Shown: positions 10,123-19,324, counted from the stretch's first letter. The stretch is 64,000 nt of DNA from Saccharothrix syringae (GCF_009498035.1 NZ_CP034550.1:6014001-6078000), one strand, 5' to 3'. Notes: a model not told the origin generated them from the sequence alone. Numbers and translations are program-made.

Positions 10123-10137
10123 CACTGGAGGTGCATC

Positions 10138-10560
10138 GTGTACCACGCCGTCGTCCGCGCCAAGGTGCGCAGGTTGTGGGAGCGGGTCGGGGCCGGGGAC
10201 CACCTGGCCGCCGTCCGGCTCGCCGCTCCCGACGTCAGGTTCAAGTTCGTCGGGGAGCCCCCGCTCGGGGCCGAGTTCACCGGTCGCGACCGGCTGGAGC
10301 AGTGGTTCCGCGGGATGCAGGAAGTCCTGCCCGGGCTGCGCATCACGCTCGTCGACGTCGTGGTGCGCGGGTGGCCCTGGCGCACCACCGTCGTGACGAG
10401 GCTGACGATGGCGGGCACCCTCGCCGACGGCGGCGAGTACCGCAACGAGGGCGTGCAGTGGGTCACCCTGAAGTGGGGCAGGATGGTCGACGACTACGTC
10501 CTGGAGGACACGGCCCGCCTGGCCGAGGCGCTGCGCGGCCGGACGGGCAGCCCGGCCTGA
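10138..10560 (+). CDS. SnoaL-like (NTF2-fold) protein
   Basis: A 140-residue NTF2-like protein of the SnoaL/polyketide-cyclase-like type. It has an N-terminal helix (VRRLWERVGAGDHLAAVRL), then VRFKFVGEP, FTGRDRLEQWFRGMQEVLPGL and strands ending in VQWVTLKWGRMVDDYVLED. The GTG at 10138 follows GGAGGTG with ideal spacing. The gene is divergent from the HxlR regulator and sits beside its presumed operators, so it is probably the regulated target. NTF2-fold proteins bind or isomerise small hydrophobic molecules; the ligand here is unknown. Convergent with the SARP gene downstream. Confidence 0.8.
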   Translation: MYHAVVRAKVRRLWERVGAGDHLAAVRLAAPDVRFKFVGEPPLGAEFTGRDRLEQWFRGMQEVLPGLRITLVDVVVRGWPWRTTVVTRLTMAGTLADGGEYRNEGVQWVTLKWGRMVDDYVLEDTARLAEALRGRTGSPA

Positions 10561-10636
10561 GCACGCCGCCGCCACCGGGTTCCGCTCCGACCGGTGTTCC
10601 GCACGGTCCGAACCCCCGTCAGCCCTCGGGGCGCGG

Positions 10637-13405
10637 CTACGCGCGCGGGCGGGCTCCCCGGCCACCCGGGTCCGTCGCAGGCCGCCGGTCGAGGTCGTCG
10701 AGTTGCCGCCGGACCCGCTCCGCATCGTCGTCGCGGCCCTGCTCCCGGTACAGCGCCAGCGCCTCCCGCCACGCCTCGCGGGCCAGGTCGTGCTCGCCGA
10801 GGGCGAGGTGCGGGTGGCCGAGGCCGTCGAGGGTGTTGGCCGCCATGTAGGTGTTGCCGAGGGTGCGGTAGAGGTCGAGCGCCCGGTGGTAGTGGCCGAC
10901 GGCCTCGCGGTGCCGGCCGGTCCGGTGGTCGATCCAGCCCAGGCTGTCGAGGGTGTCGGCCTCGCCGTCGGGGTGGTGGTGCTCCCGGTTCAGGGCGAGG
11001 GCGGCCCGGCAGTGCTCGCGGGCGGTGTCGTGGTCGCCCAGGCGGGCGGCGTACCAGCCCGTCGCGTTGAGCGCGACGGCCTCCCACACCGGCCGGTCGA
11101 CCTGCCGGTAGAGCTCGACCGCGCGCCGGGCGTGGTCCAGGGCCCTGCGGTCGTCGCCCCGCGCACCCCACGCCAGCGCGAGGTCGTAGTGGGTGGCGGC
11201 CTGGTCGGTGGTGGCGTGGTGCCGTTCGGCCAGGTCCAGTGACCGGTGCAGGTGCGTGGTGGCCTCCTCGTGCCGCCCGAGCCTGGCGTGGGCGCTGCCG
11301 AGGTTGCGGTGGGCGCGGATGCGGGTGGCGGGGTCGGGCAGGTGCTCGGCGGCGTCCAGGGCGGCCCGCCACACCACCAGCTCGTCGTGGAAGCGCCCGG
11401 TCCGCTGGTGGAAGTCGATCAGGGCGCGGGCCAGCTGCCAGACGACCCGGTGCCGGTGGCCTGCGGCGGCGGTGTGCTGGGCGGCGAGCAGGTGCGCGTG
11501 CTCGGCGTCCAGCCACGCCAGCGCGGCGGCCTGGTCGGGCAGCGGGTGGGGGTGGACGCCGGGCGCGGGCGGGTCCGGGCGGATCGGCGAGGCGTGGGGG
11601 TCGAGGAGGCGGTCGGCGGCGAGGGCGGTGTGCAGGTAGAAGTCGACCACCCGCTCCAGTGCCGCCCGCCGCTGCGGTTCGGGCGGGGCGAGGGTGGCGG
11701 CGTAGGCGCGGACCAGGTCGTGCATCGCGTAGCGGTTGCCCGGTCGCCGCTCGACCAGCGAGACGTCCTCCAGGACGCGCAGCACCGCGCGCGTCCACGT
11801 CGGCGACCGGCCGGTGAGGGCGGTGGCGGCGGGCAGGCCGATGTCGGGGCCGGGTGCGATGCCCAGCAGGGCGAACGCGGTCCGCTGCTCGCCGGTCAGG
11901 TCGCGCAGGGACCAGGACAGCACGGCGGGCAGCCCGGTGTCGTGGTCGAGGGCCTCCAGGCCGAGGTCGCGCAGTTCGGCGGCGAGTTCGGCCAGCGGCA
12001 CGGCCGGGCGGGTGTGCGCCTGGCGGGCCGTGATCGACAGCGCCAGCGGGTAGCGCCCGCACAGCGCGATCAGCTCGTCGGCGGCGTCGGGTTCGGCGGC
12101 CACGCGCCGGTCGCCCAGGCGCGCGGCCAGCAGGGCGCGGGCCTCGTCGGGGGACAGGACGTCGAGGTTCAGGTGCCGGGCGCCGTGCCGGTCGATCAGC
12201 GACGCGAGCCTGGTGCGGCCGGTGACCAGCGCGGCGCAGGCGGGGTTGCCCGGCAGCAGCGGGACCACCTGGTCGGCGGTGGCCGCGTTGTCCAGCACCA
12301 CCAGCACCCGCCGGTCCGCGACCAGGCTGCGGAACAGCGCGGACCGGTCCTCCAGGGCGGCGGGCACCCGGTCGGGCGCGGTGCCGAGGGCGGTGAGGAA
12401 CCCGGACAGCGCGGCCTCCGGCGGCACCGGCCGGCCGTCGGGGCTGAACCCGCGCAGGTCCACGAACAGCTGCCCGTCGGGGAACTCGTCGGCGTGGCGG
12501 TGGGCCCAGGCCAGCGCGAGCCAGGTCTTGCCGATCCCGCCCGCACCGCCGATCGCCGAGATCAGCACCGTCCCGGCGGTCCGCGCCTCGTCCAGCCGGG
12601 CCAGCTCGGCGACGCGACCGGTGAACGGCCCCGGCGGCGCTGGGAGCTGCCGCGGCACCACCGCGGTCGCGGCCGAGGCGCCCAGGGCGGGATCGGCGTC
12701 GAGCACGCGTCGGTGCAACTCCCGCAACGCCGCACCGGGCTCGGCGCCCAACTCCTCCACCAGCCGCTGCCGCACCCGCCGGTAGTGCGCCAACGCGTCG
12801 GCGGTGCGCCCGGCGCGGTGCAGGGCCAGCACGTACTGCCCCGCCACCCGCTCGTCCAACGGCCGCCGCCCGGCCCGCGCGGTCAGGTCGGCGACCAGGT
12901 CCTCACCGTGGCCCAGCCGCAGCAGCGCGTCGGCCAGGTCGCACTCGGCCTCCCAGCGCTCCTGGTCCAGCCGGTCGCGCTCACCCGCCGCCCACTCCCC
13001 GTCCACCCCGGTCAGCGCCTCCCCACGCCACAACCCCAGCGCCTGCCGCCACAGCGCCACCGCCTGCCGGTCGTCGGCGGCCCGGGCCCGCGCGCACAGG
13101 TCGTGGAACCGGTGCAGGTCGACCACCGACCGGTCGACCTGGAGCGCGTACCCGCCGGTGCGCCGCACCACGACCGCGTCGCCCAGGACCCCGCGCAGCC
13201 GGGACAGGTAGCTCATCAGCGTGGCCCGGGCGTGCGGCGGAGCGTCCTGCGCCCAGACCCGCCCGATCAGCCGGTCGACCGACACCACGCGCCCGGCGTC
13301 GACCGCCAACGCGGCCAGCACGCACCGCTGCCGGGCCGGGCCGACGTCGATCACGGCCCCGTCAACGGTCACCGCCATTCCACCCAACAGGTGAAACTCG
13401 ATCAT
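10637..13405 (-). CDS. SARP/AfsR-type regulator with NB-ARC and TPR domains
   Basis: A 922-residue regulator from ATG 13405 (MIEFHLLGG), which has GGGGGGCGGG upstream. The order is an OmpR-like SARP DNA-binding domain (residues ~1-95, with QRCVLAALAV and LMSYLSRLRG), a BTAD helical domain (~95-245), an NB-ARC ATPase (P-loop GGAGGIGKTW, Walker B RVLVVLDNA, then LVTGRTRLASL), a winged helix, and about seven TPRs to the C-terminus (LGxHxxAxxHxxxAL units). SARPs of this size activate antibiotic or developmental genes. It is divergent from the small secreted protein at 13544, 138 bp away, a plausible target. A paralogue without the SARP domain lies at 40670. Confidence 0.92.
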   Translation of the reverse strand: MIEFHLLGGMAVTVDGAVIDVGPARQRCVLAALAVDAGRVVSVDRLIGRVWAQDAPPHARATLMSYLSRLRGVLGDAVVVRRTGGYALQVDRSVVDLHRFHDLCARARAADDRQAVALWRQALGLWRGEALTGVDGEWAAGERDRLDQERWEAECDLADALLRLGHGEDLVADLTARAGRRPLDERVAGQYVLALHRAGRTADALAHYRRVRQRLVEELGAEPGAALRELHRRVLDADPALGASAATAVVPRQLPAPPGPFTGRVAELARLDEARTAGTVLISAIGGAGGIGKTWLALAWAHRHADEFPDGQLFVDLRGFSPDGRPVPPEAALSGFLTALGTAPDRVPAALEDRSALFRSLVADRRVLVVLDNAATADQVVPLLPGNPACAALVTGRTRLASLIDRHGARHLNLDVLSPDEARALLAARLGDRRVAAEPDAADELIALCGRYPLALSITARQAHTRPAVPLAELAAELRDLGLEALDHDTGLPAVLSWSLRDLTGEQRTAFALLGIAPGPDIGLPAATALTGRSPTWTRAVLRVLEDVSLVERRPGNRYAMHDLVRAYAATLAPPEPQRRAALERVVDFYLHTALAADRLLDPHASPIRPDPPAPGVHPHPLPDQAAALAWLDAEHAHLLAAQHTAAAGHRHRVVWQLARALIDFHQRTGRFHDELVVWRAALDAAEHLPDPATRIRAHRNLGSAHARLGRHEEATTHLHRSLDLAERHHATTDQAATHYDLALAWGARGDDRRALDHARRAVELYRQVDRPVWEAVALNATGWYAARLGDHDTAREHCRAALALNREHHHPDGEADTLDSLGWIDHRTGRHREAVGHYHRALDLYRTLGNTYMAANTLDGLGHPHLALGEHDLAREAWREALALYREQGRDDDAERVRRQLDDLDRRPATDPGGRGARPRA

Positions 13406-13543
13406 CCCGCCCCCCGGGTAAGACGATGCACCGCAGGAGTGCACACCCGCCCTGACCAGCGATTGGGAGAAAACGCAAACAGTTCACACAATCGGCCGCG
13501 CACGGTTGGTTCACCCAAGCAGGCGATCGAAGGGGGAAGCGCA

Positions 13544-14110
13544 GTGCGATCGAAACTCGTGGGGGCCGCGGTGGCGGCACTGCTCGGCTCGGCGTTGGTG
13601 TCCGCGATGGCGCCCGCGCCCGCCGTCGCGGCGGAGGGGGACTTCGTGGCGCAGGCGCAAGCCGCCGGCCTGCCCGCCGACCGGGCGCGGGCGCTGCAGG
13701 ACAAGGTCGACGGTTACCTGGCGAAGCTGGGCGACGAGGCCCACCAGGTCGCCCCGAACCGGATCGAGTGGCCGGGGGCGGTGCTCAACGTCACCGTGCC
13801 GGGCGAGTCCCGCCCACGCGCCCTGGTGGCGTCGGCCCCCATCCCGGAGTGCGAGGGCGGGGCGAACTACAAGTGGTTCTGCGCCTACCAGTACGAGTAC
13901 TTCGGCGGTGACCACGTCGGCATGTACACCTGCAACGTCTGGAAGGTCATCCCCTGGTCCACGACGGGCTCGTGGGAGAACAACCAGACCCGCGGCACCC
14001 GCCCGCTGCTGGAGTTCCTGAACAAGGACACCTGGCTGATGCCCGCGGCGTACGCGGTGCAGCGCACCGGCGTGGGCTGGGCCCCGGTGTACCGCATCGA
14101 CCCGTGCTGA
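13544..14110 (+). CDS. Secreted protein, peptidase inhibitor I36-like
   Basis: A 188-residue pre-protein. GTG 13544 follows GAAGGGGGAAG. The signal peptide has R-K near the start, a hydrophobic core (LVGAAVAALLGSALV) and an AVA-AE cleavage motif around residue 30. The mature part ends in a Cys/aromatic domain with FCAYQYEYFGG, YTCNVWK and WENNQTRGTRPLLEF. This resembles the crystallin-like fold of actinobacterial I36 metalloprotease inhibitors (SMPI family). It has four cysteines, one of them the C-terminal residue. Divergent from the SARP regulator; 34 bp from the convergent Lrp gene. Confidence 0.7.
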   Translation: MRSKLVGAAVAALLGSALVSAMAPAPAVAAEGDFVAQAQAAGLPADRARALQDKVDGYLAKLGDEAHQVAPNRIEWPGAVLNVTVPGESRPRALVASAPIPECEGGANYKWFCAYQYEYFGGDHVGMYTCNVWKVIPWSTTGSWENNQTRGTRPLLEFLNKDTWLMPAAYAVQRTGVGWAPVYRIDPC

Positions 14111-14144
14111 GGAACGGGCGGTCGTCACCGAGCAGTTCCTCCGC

Positions 14145-15113
14145 TCACAGCGGCTGGACGGCCCCGTTGCGCTTGACCGTGCGCACGACCGGCGCGGTCT
14201 CGACGTGGGTGATGCCGTCGAGGGTGGCGACGCGTTCGGTCAGGTAGCGGTAGAGGTCGAGCGAGTCGCGGCAGATCACCGTCGCCACCAGGTTGGTCGG
14301 CCCGGTCGTCACGGCGGTGAAGGAGACCTCGGGGTGGCCGGCCAGGGTCTCCGCGGTGGCGACGAGGGCCGACGGGCGCACGGACATCCACAGGCGCGCC
14401 TCGGCGTGGTAGCCGAGGACGTCGGCGGGCAGGTCGACCTGGTAGGACAGCACGCCGGTGCGCCGCAACCGGTCCATCCGCCTGCTGACCGTGGACTCCG
14501 ACCAGCCGGTGGCGACGGCGAGGTCGGCGAGCCCCGTCCGGCCGTCCACCGACAGCGCGCCCAGCAGGACGTGGTCGCCCTCGGACAGCTCGACCGGTTC
14601 GTCCGCGACGATCGGCGTGCCGTCCCGCATCGCCTCGACCTGCCGCGGCGACAGGCACGACAGGCCCGCCCAGCCACCCGGTCCCGCGAACCCCTTGAGC
14701 ACGCAGTGCGCCGTCACCGAGCTCACCCGGCCGGAACGGGCCAGCTTCTGCAGCAGCAGCGCGTCGCGCTCCTCCGGCAGGCGCGTTTGCGTCACGCAGG
14801 AGATCTCGGTGCCACCGGAGAGCAGGTGCACCCAGAAGGTGTCGGGCCGACGGGCCAGCGACATCGCGATGGACCCCGCGGCGTCGGGGGTGCAGCGCAG
14901 CCGGATGGTCCACACGACGTTGCCCAGCCTGGCCCCGACGAGCGCGCCGACCACCCGGAGCACACCGGCCGCGCGCAGCCGGCGGTAGCGCCGGGCGACG
15001 GTGTTCTCGGAGACGCCGAGCACACCGGCGATCTTGCTGAACGGCGCCCGGCCGTCGAGCTGCAGCGCATGGGCCAAGCCGCGGTCGAGATCGTCCAGGG
15101 TGACGGTTTCCAC
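14145..15113 (-). CDS. Tandem Lrp/AsnC-family regulator
   Basis: A 322-residue protein containing two Lrp/AsnC units in tandem. The first HTH is at ~7-60 (FSKIAGVLGVSENTVARRYRR) followed by a RAM-like sensor. The second HTH is at ~180-235 (LADLAVATGWSESTVSRRMDR) followed by a second sensor ending near residue 315. Ordinary Lrp proteins are ~150 residues, so this is the double-length actinobacterial form. The ATG at 15113 is 107 bp from the start of the divergent MFS exporter, which it probably controls. The ligand is unknown. Confidence 0.9.
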   Translation of the reverse strand: METVTLDDLDRGLAHALQLDGRAPFSKIAGVLGVSENTVARRYRRLRAAGVLRVVGALVGARLGNVVWTIRLRCTPDAAGSIAMSLARRPDTFWVHLLSGGTEISCVTQTRLPEERDALLLQKLARSGRVSSVTAHCVLKGFAGPGGWAGLSCLSPRQVEAMRDGTPIVADEPVELSEGDHVLLGALSVDGRTGLADLAVATGWSESTVSRRMDRLRRTGVLSYQVDLPADVLGYHAEARLWMSVRPSALVATAETLAGHPEVSFTAVTTGPTNLVATVICRDSLDLYRYLTERVATLDGITHVETAPVVRTVKRNGAVQPL

Positions 15114-15220
15114 CTGTGAACCCTAGGCGACGACGGATGTTTGCACAGGAGGCACATCGGCTGGAGTCGTGCACGCGTCGGTGCCACGTTCGCGGCGTGC
15201 ACAGGAGGAAAGGACGCGTT

Positions 15221-16636
15221 ATGCGCAAGTGGTGGCCCCTGGTGGCCGTGTGCCTGGGGTCGTTCATGCTGATCGTGGACACCACCGTGGTCACGGTCGC
15301 GCTGCCGGTCATGGCCGGGGACCTCGGTGCGACGGTCGCCCACGTGCAGTGGGTCCTGAACGTCTACACGCTCGCCCTCGCCGTCATGACGCTCGGCGCG
15401 GGCTCGCTCGGTGACCTGTTCGGGCAGCGACGGGTGTTCGTCTCCTCGCTGGCGGTCTTCGCGGTGGCCTCGTTGGCGTGCGGTGTCGCCCCGGACGCCG
15501 GGGTGCTGATCGCCGCGCGGGGCGTGCAGGGCGCCGGCGGCGCGGCGATGATCGGCACGACGCTCGCGCTGCTGGGCAGCTCGTACCGCGACCGGGACCG
15601 CGGCACCGCGATCGGCGTGTGGAGCGGTGTGCTCGGCATCGCCGCCGCGGCGGGACCGCTGCTGGGCGGTGTGCTCACCCAGTACCTCGGCTGGCGCGCG
15701 ATCTTCTTCGTCAACCTGCCGGTCAGCGTGGTGGCCCTGGTGCCGGCGGCGCTCTCGGTCGGCGACCCGCCGCGACGCGAGGGCGCGCGGATCGACGTCC
15801 CGGGCATGCTGGCCTTCGCGGCCTTCACCGGCACGCTGACCTTCGCGCTGATCCGCGTCGGTGGCGGCGGGGGCTGGACGTCCGGGCCGTCCGCGGTGCT
15901 GTTCGCCGTGTCGGTCCTCGCGCTGGTCGCCTTCGTGCTGGTCGAGGTGCGGCGGAAGCACCCGGTGCTGGACCTGGCGCTGTTCCGCAACGCGTCGTTC
16001 GCCGTGATCGTGCTGTGCGTCGTCGCGACGTCGGTCACCTTCGCCTGCCTGGTCTACACCTCGTTCTGGTTGCAGTCGGCGCTCGGGCTCGGTTCGCTGC
16101 CCGCGGGCGTGGCGCTGGTCCCGATGGCGCTCACGTCGTTCCTGGCATCCGTGCTCATCGGCAAGCGCCTGCACGCCGTGCCGCCGCGGGTGACCATCGG
16201 CGGCGGCCTGCTGCTCATCGGCGCGGGGTGCGCGCTGATCGGCTTCACCGTGGACGGGGGGTCGTCCTGGTACGCCCTCGCACCGGCCCTCGTGCTCGTC
16301 GGCGCGGGCATCGGCGTCAGCGGGCCGGGCACCAACGCCGCGGTGCTCGCGTCCGCGCCCCCGGACCGGGGCGGCATGGCGTCGGGCGCGATGGCGACGT
16401 TCCGCCAGCTCGGCCAGGCGCTCGGCGTCGCCGTGCTCGGCCTGTTCTACCTCGCCGCCGCGCAGCACCCGGCACCGGGCGAGGACGTGCGCGACGCGGC
16501 CGCCCGGGGCCTCGACGACGTGTACCTCATCGCGGCGGGCTTCGGCCTGCTGGCCTGCCTGCTCGCCTTCGGGCCGGCGGGCAGGGGGATCATGGCCACC
16601 ACCGCGCGGCGCGATCCCACCGGTGCGCGCCGCTGA
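15221..16636 (+). CDS. MFS drug exporter, DHA2 (14-helix) family
   Basis: A 471-residue inner-membrane transporter. The ATG at 15221 follows ACAGGAGGAAAGG. Family signatures are LIVDTTVVTVALPVM in helix 1, WVLNVYTLALAV in helix 2, LGDLFGQRRVF (motif A) in loop 2-3 and the RGVQGAGGAAM segment. About 14 hydrophobic segments are visible, placing it in the EmrB/QacA-like group that exports drugs by proton antiport. It is divergent from the tandem Lrp regulator and convergent with the carboxylase operon. Self-resistance or metabolite export is plausible but the substrate is unknown. Confidence 0.92.
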   Translation: MRKWWPLVAVCLGSFMLIVDTTVVTVALPVMAGDLGATVAHVQWVLNVYTLALAVMTLGAGSLGDLFGQRRVFVSSLAVFAVASLACGVAPDAGVLIAARGVQGAGGAAMIGTTLALLGSSYRDRDRGTAIGVWSGVLGIAAAAGPLLGGVLTQYLGWRAIFFVNLPVSVVALVPAALSVGDPPRREGARIDVPGMLAFAAFTGTLTFALIRVGGGGGWTSGPSAVLFAVSVLALVAFVLVEVRRKHPVLDLALFRNASFAVIVLCVVATSVTFACLVYTSFWLQSALGLGSLPAGVALVPMALTSFLASVLIGKRLHAVPPRVTIGGGLLLIGAGCALIGFTVDGGSSWYALAPALVLVGAGIGVSGPGTNAAVLASAPPDRGGMASGAMATFRQLGQALGVAVLGLFYLAAAQHPAPGEDVRDAAARGLDDVYLIAAGFGLLACLLAFGPAGRGIMATTARRDPTGARR

Positions 16637-16672
16637 TCCGGCCGGCGCGGCACTGACGGCGGGCACGGCGAC

Positions 16673-16702
16673 GGCCCCGCCGGTTCGGTACCCGACGGGG
16701 CC
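16673..16702. terminator. Terminator hairpin between convergent genes
   Basis: An inverted repeat with 7-bp GGCCCCG/CGGGGCC arms and partial pairing inside lies between the stop of the MFS gene (16636) and the stop of the carboxylase gene (16722). It would serve both strands. Confidence 0.55.
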
Positions 16703-16721
16703 TGCCGCCACTCCCCCGCGC

Positions 16722-18329
16722 CTACAACGGCACGTTGCCGTGCTTGCGCGGAGGCGTCCGACGCCGCTTGTCCCGCAGCATCGCCAACCCGCGCATGATC
16801 GCGGTACGGGTCTGCGCCGGGTCGATCACGTCGTCGACGAGCCCGCGCTCGGCCGCGTAGTAGGGGTGCATCAACTCGGCCGTGTACCGGGAGATCAACG
16901 CGCCCCGCAGCTCGGTCGGATCGGCCGCGGCGGCCAACTCCTTGCGGTGCACCACGTTCACCGCAGCCTCCGCGCCCATCACCGCGATCTCGTTGGTCGG
17001 CCAGGCCAGCGACAGGTCGCAGCCGATGGAGCGGGAGTCCATCACGATGTACGCGCCGCCGTAGGCTTTGCGCAGGATGACCTGCACGCGCGGCACCGAA
17101 GCCTCGCAGTAGGCGTAGAGCAGCTTGGCGCCGTGCCGGATCGCCCCGCCGTACTCCTGCTCGGTGCCCGGCAGGAACCCCGGCACGTCCACCAGCGTCA
17201 CCAGCGGGATGTTGAACGCGTCGCAGAACCGCACGAACCGCGCCGCCTTCTGCGACGCCGCGGTGTCCAGCACCCCGGCCAGCACCAGCGGCTGGTTGCC
17301 CACCAGGCCCACGACCTCGCCGCCGATCCGGCCCAGCGCGCACAGCACGTTGCCGGCCCAGCCCTCGTGCACCTCCAGGAACTCGCCGTCGTCGACCACC
17401 TCGGCGACGACCGCGCGCATGTCGTAGGGCTGGTTGGGCTCCACCGGCACCAGGTCGGCCAACCCCGGCCGTGCCCCGTCGTCCTCGTCGAACTCCACCG
17501 CCGGCGGCGGCTCCAGGTTGTTCGACGGCAGCAACGACAACAGGTACCGCACGTCCTCCAAACAGCTTTCCTCGTCGTCGTGCACGAACGACGCCACCCC
17601 CGACCGGCTGCCGTGCACGTCGGCGCCGCCCAGCTCGGCGTGCGTGACCCGCTCGCCGCTGACGGCGGCCACCACGTCCGGCCCGGTCAGGTACATCTGC
17701 GCGGTGTCGCGCACCATGAACGTGAAGTCCGCCAGCGCGGGCGAGTACGCCGCACCACCCGCGCACGGCCCGAGCACCACGCTGATCTGCGGGATGATCC
17801 CGGACGCCTCGACCTGGCGGCGGAAGATGCCGCCGTAGCCGTCCAGCGCCATCACGCCTTCCTGGATGCGCGCCCCACCGCTGTCGTTGAGCGCCACGAT
17901 CGGCGCCCCGTTGGCCAGCGCGAGGTCCATCACCTTGTGGATCTTCGCCGCGTGCGCCGCACCCAGCGACCCGCCGGAGATGGTGAAGTCCTGCGCGTAG
18001 ACGAACACCCGGCGACCGTCCACCGTCCCCGAGCCCGCCACCACGCCGTCGGTGTGCACCCCGGTGCCGCCCGCGCCCCGCCGGAACGCGTCCAGCTCGA
18101 CGAACGACCCCTCGTCCAGCAGCAGCTCCAGCCGCTCGCGCGCCGTGCGCTTGCCCAACCGGTGCTGGCGCGCAACGGCGTCCTCGTTGCCCACCGTGAT
18201 CCGGGACCGCAGCTCGTCCCGCCGCTCCCGCAACGCGCGCATGGTGCGCGGCGGGAGCGGCTGCCGCGGCACGACCGGCGCCGGCTCGCGGCGAACCGCG
18301 GGGCGCAGGTCCATCTCGGAGATGCTCAT
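16722..18329 (-). CDS. Acyl-CoA carboxylase, beta (carboxyltransferase) subunit
   Basis: A 535-residue carboxyltransferase of the PccB/AccD type. It transfers CO2 from carboxybiotin to acetyl- or propionyl-CoA, giving malonyl- or methylmalonyl-CoA. Visible are the N-terminal RLGKRTARERLELLLDEGSF, FVYAQDFTISGGSLG, LNDSGGARIQEG and GPCAGGAAYSPAL, and in the second half LVDVPGFLPGTEQE and RKAYGGAYIVM. Length is normal. Its ATG overlaps the stop of the flavin reductase gene by 4 bp (ATGA), so the two are translationally coupled. No biotin carboxylase/BCCP gene is in the window, so it would need an alpha chain from elsewhere. The setting suggests supply of an extender unit for secondary metabolism. 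Confidence 0.92.
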   Translation of the reverse strand: MSISEMDLRPAVRREPAPVVPRQPLPPRTMRALRERRDELRSRITVGNEDAVARQHRLGKRTARERLELLLDEGSFVELDAFRRGAGGTGVHTDGVVAGSGTVDGRRVFVYAQDFTISGGSLGAAHAAKIHKVMDLALANGAPIVALNDSGGARIQEGVMALDGYGGIFRRQVEASGIIPQISVVLGPCAGGAAYSPALADFTFMVRDTAQMYLTGPDVVAAVSGERVTHAELGGADVHGSRSGVASFVHDDEESCLEDVRYLLSLLPSNNLEPPPAVEFDEDDGARPGLADLVPVEPNQPYDMRAVVAEVVDDGEFLEVHEGWAGNVLCALGRIGGEVVGLVGNQPLVLAGVLDTAASQKAARFVRFCDAFNIPLVTLVDVPGFLPGTEQEYGGAIRHGAKLLYAYCEASVPRVQVILRKAYGGAYIVMDSRSIGCDLSLAWPTNEIAVMGAEAAVNVVHRKELAAAADPTELRGALISRYTAELMHPYYAAERGLVDDVIDPAQTRTAIMRGLAMLRDKRRRTPPRKHGNVPL

Positions 18330-18850
18330 CGTCGCCTTTCGCTCGTGTCGACCCGCCGGTAGGCGCCGTCGAAGAACAGCAGGCCGGCCGTGCCCGCGCC
18401 CCGTCCGGAGTCGAGCACGCGGCCGATGAAGATCGAGTGGTCGCCCGCCTCGTGGGCCTCCTCCAACCGGCACTCCACCCAGGCCAGGGAGCCGGCGAGC
18501 ACGGGCGCCCCGGTGTGCCGGCCGGGCAACCAGTCCACGACGTCGAACTGGGCGCGCCCGGCGGGCCGGCCGCGGTTGGCGAAGTGCCGCGCAGACCCCT
18601 CCTGCTCCGCGTCCAGCACCGAGGTCGCGAAATGCCCGGCAGCCGTGATGGCCCGGTGCATGACGGCGGTCCGCGCCACACAACACAACACCAACGGAGG
18701 ATCGAGCGACACGGAACTGAACGCGTTGGCGGTCATCCCGTGGATGTGCTCCCCACCGACGGTCAGCACGACGACACCGGTGGCGAACAGGGCCATGGTG
18801 GAGCGCATCTCGGCCGGCGACACCCCGCGCAACTCAGGGGCCAGGTCCAT
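18326..18850 (-). CDS. Flavin reductase (FMN-binding, DIM6/NTAB type)
   Basis: A 174-residue protein of the NADH:FMN oxidoreductase family that supplies reduced flavin to two-component monooxygenases. Markers are MALFATGVVVLTV, GMTANAFSSVSLDPPLVL, the AGHFATSVL strand and the DHSIFIGRVLD segment near the C-terminus. Length is typical. It overlaps the carboxylase start by 4 bp and follows the NTF2-like gene by 63 bp on the same strand. No partner monooxygenase is adjacent in the window. Confidence 0.9.
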   Translation of the reverse strand: MDLAPELRGVSPAEMRSTMALFATGVVVLTVGGEHIHGMTANAFSSVSLDPPLVLCCVARTAVMHRAITAAGHFATSVLDAEQEGSARHFANRGRPAGRAQFDVVDWLPGRHTGAPVLAGSLAWVECRLEEAHEAGDHSIFIGRVLDSGRGAGTAGLLFFDGAYRRVDTSERRR

Positions 18851-18913
18851 CGCACACGTCCTTCCGGCAGGGGCGGCGCGGGCCGCGGCAGGGCGTGGCC
18901 CGCGCCACCGCGC

Positions 18914-19324
18914 TCACAGGTCCTCGACGGAATCCGCGACGGGGCGGTCGACGGCCATGACCCACTTGCCGTCCTCACCGCGCACCAGCACGTCGGTGCA
19001 CTTGCCGAGGATGCGCTGCTTGGAGCCGTCCTCCTTGGTGATGACCAGGTCGTAGTCGACGATGATCAAAGAGGTGTCACCGGTGGAGAAGTACGAGCGA
19101 ACGGTCGACTTGAGCTCCGGCTTGGTCGCCAGCAGGGCGGTGATCGCCTCGGTGCGCGCCGCACCCGTCAACGGCTGGCCCGACAGGTTGGAGATCGAGT
19201 CGTCCCGGTAGAGGCTGTCGAAAATAGCGCCCTGACCGGAGTTGAACGCGGCCAGGAAGACGTCGTTCTGCACGTCCGGGTCGTCGGTGAGGTCGAGGTT
19301 CTGCAGGTCGAGCTGGGCGGTCAT
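18914..19324 (-). CDS. NTF2-like protein (SgcJ/SnoaL-type)
   Basis: A 136-residue single-domain protein of the NTF2 superfamily: DVQNDVFLAAFNSGQGAIFDSL helix, DDSISNLSGQPLTG, REAITALL-like helix, then strands SLIIVDYDLV and KWVMAVDRPVADS. It resembles the SgcJ/EcaC proteins found in polyketide and enediyne clusters, whose exact role varies. ATG 19324. It is the first gene of an apparent operon with the flavin reductase and the carboxylase beta chain. Confidence 0.72.
   Translation of the reverse strand: MTAQLDLQNLDLTDDPDVQNDVFLAAFNSGQGAIFDSLYRDDSISNLSGQPLTGAARTEAITALLATKPELKSTVRSYFSTGDTSLIIVDYDLVITKEDGSKQRILGKCTDVLVRGEDGKWVMAVDRPVADSVEDL

Noticed and set aside
11246..13540. Long plus-strand frame reaching into the secreted-protein gene
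   Set aside because: Only the part from GTG 13544 has a ribosome-binding site and a signal peptide; the rest is antisense to the SARP gene.
14792..16711. Minus-strand ORF of 639 codons opposite the MFS gene
   Set aside because: Composition is His/Arg/Glu low-complexity, while the plus strand encodes a clear 14-helix transporter.
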